The translations under genes were made by a program, and so were the position numbers. A stretch of 64,000 bases of DNA. It comes from Clostridium sp. Lineage in GTDB: Bacteria; Bacillota; Clostridia; TANB77; CAG-508. The notes beneath the pieces were generated by a model, which ran no database searches, had not been told where the DNA came from, and saw only the letters and a program-made list of their open reading frames with translations. Shown one piece after another: positions 24,999-34,175 of this stretch (positions are counted from its first letter, which is position 1; each line of letters opens with the position of its first letter). The DNA lies in the NCBI GenBank assembly GCA_018371855.1, contig JAHAKD010000002.1:189332-253331 (forward strand), written 5' to 3'.

Positions 24999-25937
24999 AT
25001 GAAAATAGCTTTTATGTTTCCAGGTCAAGGATCACAAACTGTAGGAATGGGAAAAGATTTGTACGACAAGTATGAAGAAATAAGGGAAGTATATAAAAAA
25101 GCTTCAGAAATATCAGAAAAAGATATAGCAGAGTTAACATTTAATTCTACAATGGAAGAATTAAGTAAAACAGAAAATACACAACTTGCAATAGCAACAA
25201 TGAGCTTAGGAATTTTAAAAATATTAGAAAATAAAGGAATAAAACCAGAAGTAACAGTAGGATTAAGCTTAGGAGAATATCCAGCATTAATAAGTGGAGG
25301 ATATTTAAGTTTTGAAGATGGAATTACATTATTAAACACCCGTGGTTATTTAATGGGTAATAAGGTAGAACCAGGAAATTACAGTATGGCTGCAATAATC
25401 GGTTTAGAGAGTAAAATTATAGAACAAGTATGTGCAGAAATTGCAGCAAAAGGAATGTTTATTTCACCTGCAAATTATAATTATTCTGGTCAAACAGTAA
25501 TTTCTGGAGACGAAGAAGCTATTAATTTAGCAATAGAAGCATTAAAAGAAAAAGGTGCAAAAAGAGCTTTAAAACTAGCAACAGGTGGTCCTTTCCATAC
25601 AACAAAGTTAAACGAAGCAAAAGAACTATATACTGAAAAATTAAAAGAAGTAAAATTTAATACAGAAGCTCCAAAAGCAAAAGTAATAAAAAATCTAGAT
25701 GGAACATTTTATAATGAAAATGATGATATGGTTGATGTCTTATCAAGACATATTGTAAGTTCTGTAAGATTTGATAAAGCAATAAAAACAATGCAAGACT
25801 ATGGAATAGATACATATGTAGAAATAGGTCCAGGAAAAACATTAACTGGTTTTGTTAGAAAAGAAAACAAAGAAGCAAATTTAGTTAACATTAACAGTTT
25901 AGAAACGCTAGAAGCTTTTTTAGATGGTTTAAAATAA
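24999..25937 (+). CDS. fabD: Malonyl-CoA:ACP transacylase
   Basis: A 312-residue protein. MFPGQGSQ at the start, the nucleophile elbow GLSLGEYPAL (Ser near residue 90) and the GGPFHT His motif near residue 200 define FabD. The usual GHSLGE is GLSLGE here, a minor variation. It moves malonyl groups onto ACP. Second gene of the operon, 21 bp after fabH with GGAAGGA. Confidence 0.92.
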   Translation: MKIAFMFPGQGSQTVGMGKDLYDKYEEIREVYKKASEISEKDIAELTFNSTMEELSKTENTQLAIATMSLGILKILENKGIKPEVTVGLSLGEYPALISGGYLSFEDGITLLNTRGYLMGNKVEPGNYSMAAIIGLESKIIEQVCAEIAAKGMFISPANYNYSGQTVISGDEEAINLAIEALKEKGAKRALKLATGGPFHTTKLNEAKELYTEKLKEVKFNTEAPKAKVIKNLDGTFYNENDDMVDVLSRHIVSSVRFDKAIKTMQDYGIDTYVEIGPGKTLTGFVRKENKEANLVNINSLETLEAFLDGLK

Positions 25938-25972
25938 TAAATTTAATAAAATTTAAGTAAAGGAGAGTAAAA

Positions 25973-26707
25973 ATGGAAAAGAAAGTAGCTTTAATTACAG
26001 GTGGTTCAAGAGGAATTGGAAAGGCAATTGCAGAAAAATTTGCTAAAAATGGATATGATTTAGTAATAAATTATGTCTCAGATAATACTGATTTAGATGC
26101 AATAAAAGAAGAGTTTAAACAATATGGTTCAGAAGTATTAATGGAAAAAGCAGATGTAAGTAATTATGCAGAATGCGAAAAAATGGTAACAGCTGCAATA
26201 GAAAAATTCGGAAGAATAGATGTATTAGTAAACAATGCAGGAGTTACAAGAGACAATTTATTAATGAGAATGAAAGAAGAAGATTTTGATAAAGTAATCT
26301 CTATTAACTTAAAAGGAACATTCAACTTAACAAAATTAGTAACACCATATATGATGAAAAGAAGAGAAGGAAGAATCGTAAGTATTTCATCTGTAGTTGG
26401 AGTTATGGGAAATGCAGGACAATCAAATTATGCTGCATCAAAAGCAGGAATTATAGGATTTACAAAAAGTGTTGCAAAAGAACTTGCATCAAGAAATATA
26501 TTAGCAAACTGTGTAGCACCTGGATTTATTGCTACAGATATGACATCAGTATTAAATGATAAAGTAAAAGAAAGTATTAATGCACAAATTCCTTTAAAAA
26601 GAATGGGAACTGCAGAAGAAATTGCAAATGCAGTTTACTTCTTAGGAGGAGAAGAAAATACATATATAACAGGTCAGACATTAAATATAGATGGGGGTAT
26701 GATTTAG
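25973..26707 (+). CDS. fabG: 3-oxoacyl-ACP reductase
   Basis: A 244-residue short-chain dehydrogenase: TGGSRGIGKAIA cofactor motif, NNAGVT, catalytic Ser-Tyr-Lys in SISSVVGVMGNAGQSNYAASKAG, and the C-terminal GQTLNIDGGM. It reduces 3-oxoacyl-ACP with NADPH. It ends one base before fabF, indicating tight coupling. Confidence 0.95.
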   Translation: MEKKVALITGGSRGIGKAIAEKFAKNGYDLVINYVSDNTDLDAIKEEFKQYGSEVLMEKADVSNYAECEKMVTAAIEKFGRIDVLVNNAGVTRDNLLMRMKEEDFDKVISINLKGTFNLTKLVTPYMMKRREGRIVSISSVVGVMGNAGQSNYAASKAGIIGFTKSVAKELASRNILANCVAPGFIATDMTSVLNDKVKESINAQIPLKRMGTAEEIANAVYFLGGEENTYITGQTLNIDGGMI

Positions 26708-26708
26708 A

Positions 26709-27950
26709 ATGGAAAGAAGAGTTGTTGTTACAGGTATAGGAGCAGTTACACCAATAGGAAATACTGCAACAGAATTTTGGGCAGGAATTAAAGCTGGAAA
26801 ATGTGGTATAGACGAGATAACAAAAGTTGATACTAGCGATTTAAAAGTAAAATTAGCAGCAGAAGTAAAAGGATTTAATCCAGAAGATTATTTTGACAGA
26901 AGAACAGCAAGAAGAATGGATTTATATTCACAATATGCTGTAGTAGCGTCAAGAGAGGCTCTAAAAGATAGTGGAATTACAGAAGAAAATACAGATATGA
27001 CAAGAGTAGGAACTGTTATAGGTTCTGGAATTGGCGGACTAAATACTATGGAAAAAGATATCACTGCATGTGCATTAAAAGGACCAGATAGAGTATCACC
27101 AATGTTTATACCAATGGGAATACCAAATATGGCAGCAGGAAATGTAACAATAGATTTAGGTATTAAGGGAGAATCTGTGGCAATGGTAACAGCATGTGCA
27201 ACTGGAACACATTCAATTGGAGAAAGTTATAGAATGATTAAACATGGTTACCAAGATGCAATACTTGCAGGAGGAACAGAAGCTCCAATCACAAAAACAG
27301 GTATAGCAGGTTTCCAAAACATAAAAGCACTAACACAAGCTACAGATAAAAACAGAGCAAGTATACCTTTTGACCTAGAAAGAAGTGGATTTGTTATGGG
27401 TGAAGGTGCTGCTGTTTTAGTACTAGAAGAATTAGAGCATGCTAAAAAAAGAGGAGCACATATATATGCAGAAATAGTAGGATATGGAGCTTCATCAGAT
27501 GCATATCATATTACATCACCATCACCAGATGGCGAAGGTGCTGCAAGAGCAATGGTATCTGCAATAGAAGATGCTAAAATAAAACCAGAAGATGTTACAT
27601 ATATAAATGCACATGGTACATCAACACATTTAAACGATGCTGGAGAAACTATGGCAATAAAAAAAGCTTTAGGAGAAGAAGCAAGTAAAAAAGTTTTAGT
27701 AAGTTCTACAAAGAGTAATACAGGACATATGTTAGGAGCCGCTGGAGGAGTTGAAGCTATTGTTTGTGTTAAAGCAATAGAAGACGGTTATGTACCAGCA
27801 ACAATAAACTATAAAGTAGAAGACCCTGAATGTGATTTAGATATAGTTCCAAACGAAGGAAGAAATTCAGAAGTTAAATATGCAATGTCAAATTCATTAG
27901 GATTTGGTGGACATAATGGATCAATAATATTTAAAAAATATGAAGACTAG
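26709..27950 (+). CDS. fabF: 3-oxoacyl-ACP synthase II
   Basis: A 413-residue elongating condensing enzyme. RRVVVTGIGAVTPIG, the active-site Cys in VTACATGTHSIG, His in NAHGTSTHLND, and TKSNTGHMLGAAGG are all present. No acpP lies between fabG and fabF, unlike many clostridial operons. Confidence 0.95.
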   Translation: MERRVVVTGIGAVTPIGNTATEFWAGIKAGKCGIDEITKVDTSDLKVKLAAEVKGFNPEDYFDRRTARRMDLYSQYAVVASREALKDSGITEENTDMTRVGTVIGSGIGGLNTMEKDITACALKGPDRVSPMFIPMGIPNMAAGNVTIDLGIKGESVAMVTACATGTHSIGESYRMIKHGYQDAILAGGTEAPITKTGIAGFQNIKALTQATDKNRASIPFDLERSGFVMGEGAAVLVLEELEHAKKRGAHIYAEIVGYGASSDAYHITSPSPDGEGAARAMVSAIEDAKIKPEDVTYINAHGTSTHLNDAGETMAIKKALGEEASKKVLVSSTKSNTGHMLGAAGGVEAIVCVKAIEDGYVPATINYKVEDPECDLDIVPNEGRNSEVKYAMSNSLGFGGHNGSIIFKKYED

Positions 27951-27961
27951 GGGGAATAAAA

Positions 27962-28414
27962 ATGGAATATTCAGATATTAAAAGATTATTAGACGATATG
28001 GGAAATTCTAAAGTTGATAGTTTAGATATCGAATTCCCAGATGGAACTAAAATCAAAATGAAGAAAAACGAAGCAAAAATTATAGAGACAATAGAACCAA
28101 GACCAGTACCAACTATAAAAGAAGTTACTTTACCAGCTGAGGCAAAAGAAGAGTCAAAAGCAGTAGTTGCTACAGAAAATTACAAAGAAGTTAAATCACC
28201 AATGGTAGGAACATTTTATAGTGCTCCATCGCCAAAAGACGAACCATATGTAAAAGTTGGCGACAAAGTAAAAAAAGGTGATGTACTTTGCGTAGTAGAA
28301 GCGATGAAATTAATGAACGAAATAGAATCAGAATTTGACGGAGAAATAGTAGAAATCTGCGTTAAAAACGAAGAGATGGTAGAATATGGAACTACATTAT
28401 TCAAAATAAAATAG
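27962..28414 (+). CDS. accB: Biotin carboxyl carrier protein of acetyl-CoA carboxylase
   Basis: A 150-residue protein with an N-terminal recognition segment, a Pro/Ala/Glu linker and a C-terminal biotinyl domain: SPMVGTFYSAPSPKDEPYV and the biotin attachment motif EAMKLMNEIE. Provides the carboxyl carrier for malonyl-CoA formation. Its TAG stop is embedded in the first half-copy of an intergenic repeat. Confidence 0.93.
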   Translation: MEYSDIKRLLDDMGNSKVDSLDIEFPDGTKIKMKKNEAKIIETIEPRPVPTIKEVTLPAEAKEESKAVVATENYKEVKSPMVGTFYSAPSPKDEPYVKVGDKVKKGDVLCVVEAMKLMNEIESEFDGEIVEICVKNEEMVEYGTTLFKIK

Positions 28415-28421
28415 GGATTTG

Positions 28422-28456
28422 AATAGGGATTTGGGGACGTTCCTTTTTTCCCTATT
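28422..28456. repeat. Short intergenic repeat, copy 1
   Basis: AATAGGG ... CCCTATT inverted ends enclose a GGGGACGTTCC core and a T-run. A half copy starts at 28410 within the accB stop. Near-identical copies occur at 30318 and 39852. Resembles REP/MITE-like dispersed repeats of Firmicutes. Confidence 0.7.
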
Positions 28457-28515
28457 TAGGATTAGAAATTTTATAAGATAAGTGCGTTTGAAAATTTTAT
28501 AAAGGAGAAAAAATT

Positions 28516-28938
28516 ATGCTAAATATAAATGAAATAATGGAAATAATTCCACAAAGACCACCATTTTTAATGATAGACAGAGTAGAAGAATATGTTCCAG
28601 GAGAAAGCTGTGTAGCATATAAAAATGTATGTATAAATGAACCACATTTTCAAGGACATTTCCCTGGAAACCCAATAATGCCTGGAGTTCTTACAATAGA
28701 AGCATTAGCGCAAACAGGTGCAGTTGCAATTCTTTCTATGCCAGAAAACAAAGGTAAAAATGCGCTTTTTGGTGGTGTAGACAAATTAAGATTTAAAAGA
28801 CAAGTAATACCAGGAGATGTATTAAAATTAGAAGTTAAAATTATTAAGAGAAAAGGACCAATAGGTGTTGGAGAAGCAATAGCAACAGTAAATGGTGAAG
28901 TAGCTGTAAAAGGTGAACTTACATTTGCAATAGTATAA
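28516..28938 (+). CDS. fabZ: 3-hydroxyacyl-ACP dehydratase
   Basis: A 140-residue hot-dog-fold protein: IIPQRPPFLMIDRV, the catalytic His in FQGHFPGNPIMPGVL and the Glu in IEALAQTGAVA. It dehydrates 3-hydroxyacyl-ACP. Typical FabZ length. It and accC are bracketed by two copies of the intergenic repeat. Confidence 0.95.
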   Translation: MLNINEIMEIIPQRPPFLMIDRVEEYVPGESCVAYKNVCINEPHFQGHFPGNPIMPGVLTIEALAQTGAVAILSMPENKGKNALFGGVDKLRFKRQVIPGDVLKLEVKIIKRKGPIGVGEAIATVNGEVAVKGELTFAIV

Positions 28939-28978
28939 TTGTAGATAAGAATGAAGCAAGAAAGGATTTGAAATTGAT

Positions 28979-30322
28979 ATGTTAAAAAAGATATTAATTG
29001 CAAACAGAGGAGAAATAGCTGTAAGAATTATAAGAGCTTGTAGAGAAATGGGAATAAAAACAGTTGCAGTATATTCAGAAACTGATAAGACAGCATTACA
29101 TACAAAACTTGCAGATGAAGCAATATGTATAGGACCTGCTCCTTCTGTAAAAAGTTATTTAAATGTAAAAGCTATAATAGAAGCAGCTTGTTTAACTGGT
29201 GCAGATAGCATTCATCCAGGCTTCGGATTTTTATCAGAAAATAGTAGCTTTGCAAAAATGTGTGATGAAATAGGTTTAAAATTTATAGGCCCAAGACCAG
29301 AAATTATAGAACTTATGGGGAATAAATCAAAAGCAAAAGAAACAATGAAAAATGCAGGTGTTCCAGTTGTTCCAGGCTCAGATGGATTAATATATACAAT
29401 GCAAGAAGCAATAAATATATCAAATCAAATAGGATATCCAGTAATACTTAAAGCATCTGCTGGTGGTGGCGGAAAAGGTATAAGAGTTGCATACAATGAG
29501 GATGAATTAAAAAAAGCGTATGAAGTTGTAAAACAAGAAGCAGCAATATCTTTTAATGATGAAAGCATTTATATAGAGAAATTTATAGAAAATCCAAGAC
29601 ATATAGAAATTCAGGTAATGGCTGACGAACATGGAAATGCAATCCATTTAGGTGAAAGAGATTGTACAGTACAAAGAAGAAATCAAAAAATGCTAGAAGA
29701 AACACCATCAGGAATAATAGATAGCAAATTAAGAGAAAAAATGGGAGCTGTAGCTGTTAAAGCTGTTAAAGAGGTTGGATATACAAATGTTGGAACAATA
29801 GAATTTTTAGTAGACAAAAATAAGGATTTCTATTTTATGGAAATGAACACAAGAATTCAAGTAGAACATCCAGTAACAGAAATGGTAACAGGCTTAGATT
29901 TAGTAAAAGAACAAATTCGTATAGCTTCAGGAGAAAAAATGAAATATAAACAAAAAGACATTATATTTACAGGACATAGCCTAGAAGCTAGAATAAATGC
30001 AGAAAACCCAGCTAAGAACTTTATGCCATGCCCAGGATTAGTAGAAGAGTTACATCTTCCAGGAGGAAAAGGTATAAGAGTTGATACAGCTGTATATGCA
30101 GGATATAGAGTTCCTCAAAATTATGATTCTATGATTGCAAAAGTAATTGTTCACGGAAAAGATAGAAAAGAATCAATTGCTAAAATGAAAAGTGCATTAT
30201 CAGAACTTGTAATTTCAGGAATAGAAACAAATACAGACTTCATATTAAAAATATTAGACAATGAAAAATTTAAAGCTAATGATTATGATACATCATTTAT
30301 AGAAAAAGAATTTGGAAAATAG
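28979..30322 (+). CDS. accC: Biotin carboxylase subunit of acetyl-CoA carboxylase
   Basis: A 447-residue ATP-grasp enzyme: ILIANRGEIAVRIIRACRE, GFGFLSEN, KASAGGGGKGIRV, ERDCTVQRRNQKMLEE and MNTRIQVEHPVTEMVTG are diagnostic. It carboxylates biotin on AccB. The carboxyltransferase genes accD and accA do not follow; instead a repeat and a structured intergenic region interrupt the operon. Confidence 0.95.
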   Translation: MLKKILIANRGEIAVRIIRACREMGIKTVAVYSETDKTALHTKLADEAICIGPAPSVKSYLNVKAIIEAACLTGADSIHPGFGFLSENSSFAKMCDEIGLKFIGPRPEIIELMGNKSKAKETMKNAGVPVVPGSDGLIYTMQEAINISNQIGYPVILKASAGGGGKGIRVAYNEDELKKAYEVVKQEAAISFNDESIYIEKFIENPRHIEIQVMADEHGNAIHLGERDCTVQRRNQKMLEETPSGIIDSKLREKMGAVAVKAVKEVGYTNVGTIEFLVDKNKDFYFMEMNTRIQVEHPVTEMVTGLDLVKEQIRIASGEKMKYKQKDIIFTGHSLEARINAENPAKNFMPCPGLVEELHLPGGKGIRVDTAVYAGYRVPQNYDSMIAKVIVHGKDRKESIAKMKSALSELVISGIETNTDFILKILDNEKFKANDYDTSFIEKEFGK

Positions 30323-30352
30323 GGATTTGGGGACGTTCCTTTTTTCCCTATT
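30318..30352. repeat. Short intergenic repeat, copy 2
   Basis: Same AATAGGG...GGGGACGTTCC...CCCTATT unit as copy 1. Its left end overlaps the accC stop codon. Confidence 0.7.
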
Positions 30353-30366
30353 TAGAAAGAAATATC

Positions 30367-30408
30367 GCACCTTTAGGAATAAGTATAAGTTATTCTTAGA
30401 GGTGTTTT
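30367..30408 (+). terminator. Terminator of the fab/acc operon
   Basis: CACCT/AGGTG and an inner GAATAA/TTATTC stem followed by TTTTTA. Located right after the second repeat. Confidence 0.65.
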
Positions 30409-30410
30409 TA

Positions 30411-30540
30411 TTGACGTTTTAGCCTTAAAAAATAACCATCATTCACGGATGGTTATGGTTGCATGTGCTAAATCATAAGTAAATAATAATGGAACGTCAA
30501 TCCTAGTAAAAGGATACTATCTTTTTACTGGGATTTTTCT
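30411..30540 (+). ncRNA. Candidate structured leader RNA ending in a terminator
   Basis: A nested fold can be drawn by eye: ATTGACGTT (30411-30419) pairs with AACGTCAAT (~30493-30501); inside, TTTAGC pairs with GCTAAA and ATAACCATC pairs with GATGGTTAT. An intrinsic terminator (CCTAGTAAAA / TTTTACTGGG then TTTTT) follows at once. This P1-junction-terminator order is riboswitch-like. It lies ~125 bp upstream of the FAD-dependent dehydrogenase gene. No known class recognised; a small RNA is the alternative. The rest of the gap to 30663 holds nothing else clear. Confidence 0.4.
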
Positions 30541-30663
30541 ATTTATAATTAATGGAACAAATAAAATTAATGTTGCAATTATTAAAAGAAATTTAGCTAT
30601 TGTAATAAAGATATTTTTGATATAGAATAAAATCGTAGAAAACGAAAAAAGGATGTGATGTAA

Positions 30664-32094
30664 ATGGCATCTAGTTATGACGCAATAGTTATAGGAATGG
30701 GACCTGGAGCAATATTTTTTGCATACGAGATGATTCAAAAAAATCAAAATAAAAAAATATTGTTAGTAGAACAAGGAAAACGAGTAGAAGATAGGAGCTG
30801 CCCTATAGAAACAATAGGAAAATGTGTAAAATGCAAACCATTTTGTAATATTACAAGTGGATTTTCTGGGGCAGGTGCATTTTCAGATGGAAAATTATCT
30901 TTATATAATAAAGAAGATGATGATTTTTATGTTGGAGGAGAATTACATAAATATTTAGGAGTAGAAGAAACAAAGAAATTAATAGATTATACAGATCAAA
31001 TATATCTAGATTTTGGAGCAGATCCAAAACTAGAAGGAACGAAGTATAAAAAAGAAATAAACGAGATAAAGAAAAAAGCTAAAAAAGAAGAAATAACATT
31101 AATAGACATTCCAATAAGACATTTAGGAACAGAAAAAGCACATGAACTATACAAAAAACTAGAAAAATATTTAGAAGAGCACAATATAGATTTAATGTTC
31201 GAAACAGAGGTAAAAGATCTAATAATAGAGAAAAATGAAGCAAAAGGAATTATTGCACATAATGTAAAAGAAGATACAGAAGAAAAAATATATGGAAAAA
31301 ACATAATAATAGCAGTAGGAAGAAAAGGTGCAAATTGGCTAGTAGACATGTGTAATACTCATAATATCAAAACAGAAGCAGGAGTAGTAGATATAGGTGT
31401 AAGATATGAACTTTCAGATGATGTAATGAAGAATATAAATACATATATGTATGAAGGAAAGTTTATAGGATATCCAGGACCATTTAAAGATAAAGTAAGA
31501 ACATTCTGCCAAAATCCAAGCGGATTTGTTTCATCAGAAGTATATGATGAAGGCATAAATTTAGTTAATGGACACTCATATAAAGACAAAAAAAGCACAC
31601 ATACAAATTTAGCAATACTAGTATCACATCATTTTAATTATCCATTTGATAAACCAATAGAATATGGAAGAAATATAGCTAAAAATATAAATGAGTTAGG
31701 AAACGGAAACATTGTAGTCCAAAGATTAGGAGATATTTATAGAGGAAAAAGAACCTGGGACGAAGAACTACAAAATAATAAAATTAAACCAACATTAAAA
31801 TCAGCAGTTGCAGGAGATATTACTTTTGCACTTGGATATAGAACTATGACAGATATTCTTAAATTTATAAGAAGTATGGACAAAATAGTAGAAGGATTTG
31901 CAAATCCAGAAAATCTATTATATGCACCAGAAATAAAATTCTATAGTAATAAAGTAGTAATAGACCATAACTTTGAAACAAGTGTAAAAGGTTTATATTC
32001 TATAGGAGATGGTGGAGGAATGACAAGAGGACTAATGATGGCATCAGCATCCGGAGTACAAATGGCGAGAAATTTAATAGATAAAGGAGTATAA
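30664..32094 (+). CDS. FAD-dependent dehydrogenase (COG2509-like)
   Basis: A 476-residue flavoprotein: N-terminal YDAIVIGMGPGAIFFAYEM dinucleotide-binding motif, a Cys-rich patch CPIETIGKCVKCKPFCNITSG, GAGAFSDGKL, and C-terminal GLYSIGDGGGMTRGLMMASASG that closes the FAD site. This architecture matches uncharacterised NAD(P)/FAD-dependent oxidoreductases common in clostridia. Substrate unknown. It leads a chain with Nudix and NDK-like genes. Confidence 0.8.
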   Translation: MASSYDAIVIGMGPGAIFFAYEMIQKNQNKKILLVEQGKRVEDRSCPIETIGKCVKCKPFCNITSGFSGAGAFSDGKLSLYNKEDDDFYVGGELHKYLGVEETKKLIDYTDQIYLDFGADPKLEGTKYKKEINEIKKKAKKEEITLIDIPIRHLGTEKAHELYKKLEKYLEEHNIDLMFETEVKDLIIEKNEAKGIIAHNVKEDTEEKIYGKNIIIAVGRKGANWLVDMCNTHNIKTEAGVVDIGVRYELSDDVMKNINTYMYEGKFIGYPGPFKDKVRTFCQNPSGFVSSEVYDEGINLVNGHSYKDKKSTHTNLAILVSHHFNYPFDKPIEYGRNIAKNINELGNGNIVVQRLGDIYRGKRTWDEELQNNKIKPTLKSAVAGDITFALGYRTMTDILKFIRSMDKIVEGFANPENLLYAPEIKFYSNKVVIDHNFETSVKGLYSIGDGGGMTRGLMMASASGVQMARNLIDKGV

Positions 32095-32095
32095 T

Positions 32096-32542
32096 ATGCA
32101 TATAAGCGTAAGAGGAGTAATAGAAAAAGATGATGGAATCATCTTAATACATAGAATAAAGCCAAGAGAAGATGGTACATTAAGAGATTATTATGTTGTA
32201 CCTGGAGGAAAGCAAGAAAAGGGAGAAAGTAATTTAGAAACATTAAATAGAGAAATAGAAGAAGAACTAGGAATCACAGTAGAGGTAAAAGAAAAATTAA
32301 TAGAATATGACGACCAGGCGTATAATGATAGCATTCAAATATTTTACATATGTATACATAAAGATGGAATAATAGGAACTGGAAACGGTCCAGAAATGAC
32401 TAATAAAAATGAATATAAAGGTATATTCGAACCATTAGTTGTAAAATATGAAGAAATAAAAAATGTAAATTTAGTACCAGAAGCTATTAAAGATTTACTA
32501 GTAGAAAGATATGAGGCAATAAAAAATGAAAAGAAGTTATAG
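32096..32542 (+). CDS. Nudix hydrolase
   Basis: A 148-residue protein with the Nudix box GGKQEKGESNLETLNREIEEELGI at residues ~38-61 (GX5EX7REXXEEXGI). Hydrolyses nucleoside diphosphate derivatives; substrate unknown. It starts one base after the dehydrogenase and overlaps the next gene by 17 bp, indicating one transcript. Confidence 0.88.
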   Translation: MHISVRGVIEKDDGIILIHRIKPREDGTLRDYYVVPGGKQEKGESNLETLNREIEEELGITVEVKEKLIEYDDQAYNDSIQIFYICIHKDGIIGTGNGPEMTNKNEYKGIFEPLVVKYEEIKNVNLVPEAIKDLLVERYEAIKNEKKL

Positions 32543-33215
32543 TTATTTCATAATAAAACCAGATGGAATACGATATTTGGATGAAATATTAAATGATTTA
32601 GAAGGGAAATTTCAAGAAATAAAATATTATGCAGTAGATGATTTTGAAAGTATAATTAAAAAACTATATCACAAACATTATGAAAAGAAAGGTAGCAATT
32701 TCGCAAGTGCATATGCTTCATATTTATATGGAATTAAAGAAATTTTCGGTAATAAAGCATTATTAGCATTAGTAGGAGATAGAGAAAAAACATATACAGA
32801 ATTATCTGAAGAGATTTTTGATGCGAAGACACTAATTAGACAAAAATATGTTAACAATAATATAGGGTTAATTACAAATTTAGGAGATGAAAGAGTTAAT
32901 TATATAAGATATGTAGACCAAAGAGGAAATCTAAAAGAACCAAGAATCTTAAACGAAATGGGGAATATTAGAATAAGTGATATGAATATTATTCATTCAC
33001 CAGATCCTGATGAGGCTACAACAAAAGAAGAATTGCAAATTATAATAAATAGTGATATTTTACAAGACAAAAATATGTTAACACCAGATACTATAAAAAA
33101 TATAAGAGAATATGGAACATTTAATTTTTTTAATGATATGAAAAAAGAAGAATATCAAGGAAATATAGGACCAGATATATCAGGCTTTATAAAATCAGAT
33201 ATAGAAGAAAGATAA
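32526..33215 (+). CDS. Nucleoside-diphosphate kinase-like protein
   Basis: A 229-residue protein opening with SYFIIKPDGIRYLDEI (NDK 'IKPDG' motif). It ends the core domain with NIIHSPDPDEA, which aligns with the catalytic N-x-x-H-(G/S)-x-D of NDKs and keeps the His. It is longer than canonical Ndk (~140-150 residues), with insertions and a C-terminal extension, so it is a divergent member. Nucleotide phosphoryl transfer is likely but unproven. Confidence 0.65.
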   Translation: MKRSYSYFIIKPDGIRYLDEILNDLEGKFQEIKYYAVDDFESIIKKLYHKHYEKKGSNFASAYASYLYGIKEIFGNKALLALVGDREKTYTELSEEIFDAKTLIRQKYVNNNIGLITNLGDERVNYIRYVDQRGNLKEPRILNEMGNIRISDMNIIHSPDPDEATTKEELQIIINSDILQDKNMLTPDTIKNIREYGTFNFFNDMKKEEYQGNIGPDISGFIKSDIEER

Positions 33216-33233
33216 CATACGAGGGGGATAAAA

Positions 33234-34112
33234 ATGGAAGAAGAATTAGAAAATGGAATATCGTTAATGGAAGGAATATTACAAAATTGGGCAAATGAGA
33301 ATAAAGGGAAATATCATATATTTTTTCCAAGATGTGCAAAAGAAAATGATAAAGATGTAGTATTATTTCCAATATTTGAAGAAAATAAAAACGGAACTTT
33401 AAATTTAAAAGTATGGGCTAAATATAGTTTAGAAAACTATTCTTTAGAAGATTATTTAGAGGCAAAGAATAAAGTTATATTATTTGACAAAAAATTAATA
33501 AATTATAAAAAGAAAAAATTTGCACAAAATGTAATTGCCTTAATAGAAATATTTTATACAGCACAAGAATTTATGGAACTTTCAGAAGACAGTATAGAAT
33601 ACATAGCAAATCAGGAATTACTAGAAGAAAAAATAGATGAATACAAACAAAAATTTAAAACAATTCTTGCAGAAGAAGAATTGGCTATTGCATATGGAGT
33701 AAAAAAGAACGAACCAGTAAAAACAGAAAAAGCAAAGCTTCCAGTTACAAATATACAGCCTATTGAGTCTAAGAAAAAGGAAAAGGAAGAGAAAAAAACA
33801 GTAAAAATACCAGATTTAACAATAAAAAAACTACAAGAAAGTATATCTAAAATAGACCATAAGAATAATTCAAAGGAAAAATATATGTTAAAACTTATGG
33901 AAGAAGTCGGTGAACTTGCAAAGGTTGTTAATGAAGATGTACGAATGAAAGATAAAGAAATAAAAGGAACAATAGAAGAAGAATTACAAGATGTATTATA
34001 TTATGTAACATGCTTAGCAAATATATATGGTATAGATTTAGAAGAATGTATATATTTAAAAGAAGAATTAAATTGTAAAAAATATAATAGAAAAAATATG
34101 TTTAAAGAATAA
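33234..34112 (+). CDS. MazG-like nucleotide pyrophosphohydrolase with N-terminal extension
   Basis: A 292-residue protein. Residues ~1-190 are an unrecognised region with a Lys/Glu-rich linker. Residues ~215-285 match MazG: KLMEEVGELAKVVNED (EExxE) and TIEEELQDVLYYV (ExxD), the Mg-binding acids. Expected to hydrolyse NTPs/dNTPs to monophosphates. Sits in a group of nucleotide-cleaning genes. Confidence 0.7.
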   Translation: MEEELENGISLMEGILQNWANENKGKYHIFFPRCAKENDKDVVLFPIFEENKNGTLNLKVWAKYSLENYSLEDYLEAKNKVILFDKKLINYKKKKFAQNVIALIEIFYTAQEFMELSEDSIEYIANQELLEEKIDEYKQKFKTILAEEELAIAYGVKKNEPVKTEKAKLPVTNIQPIESKKKEKEEKKTVKIPDLTIKKLQESISKIDHKNNSKEKYMLKLMEEVGELAKVVNEDVRMKDKEIKGTIEEELQDVLYYVTCLANIYGIDLEECIYLKEELNCKKYNRKNMFKE

Positions 34113-34175
34113 ATTTGTAAATAATAGATTTGCATTAAGTCTAAAAAGACTAAAAATTATATTAAGGAGTAATTA

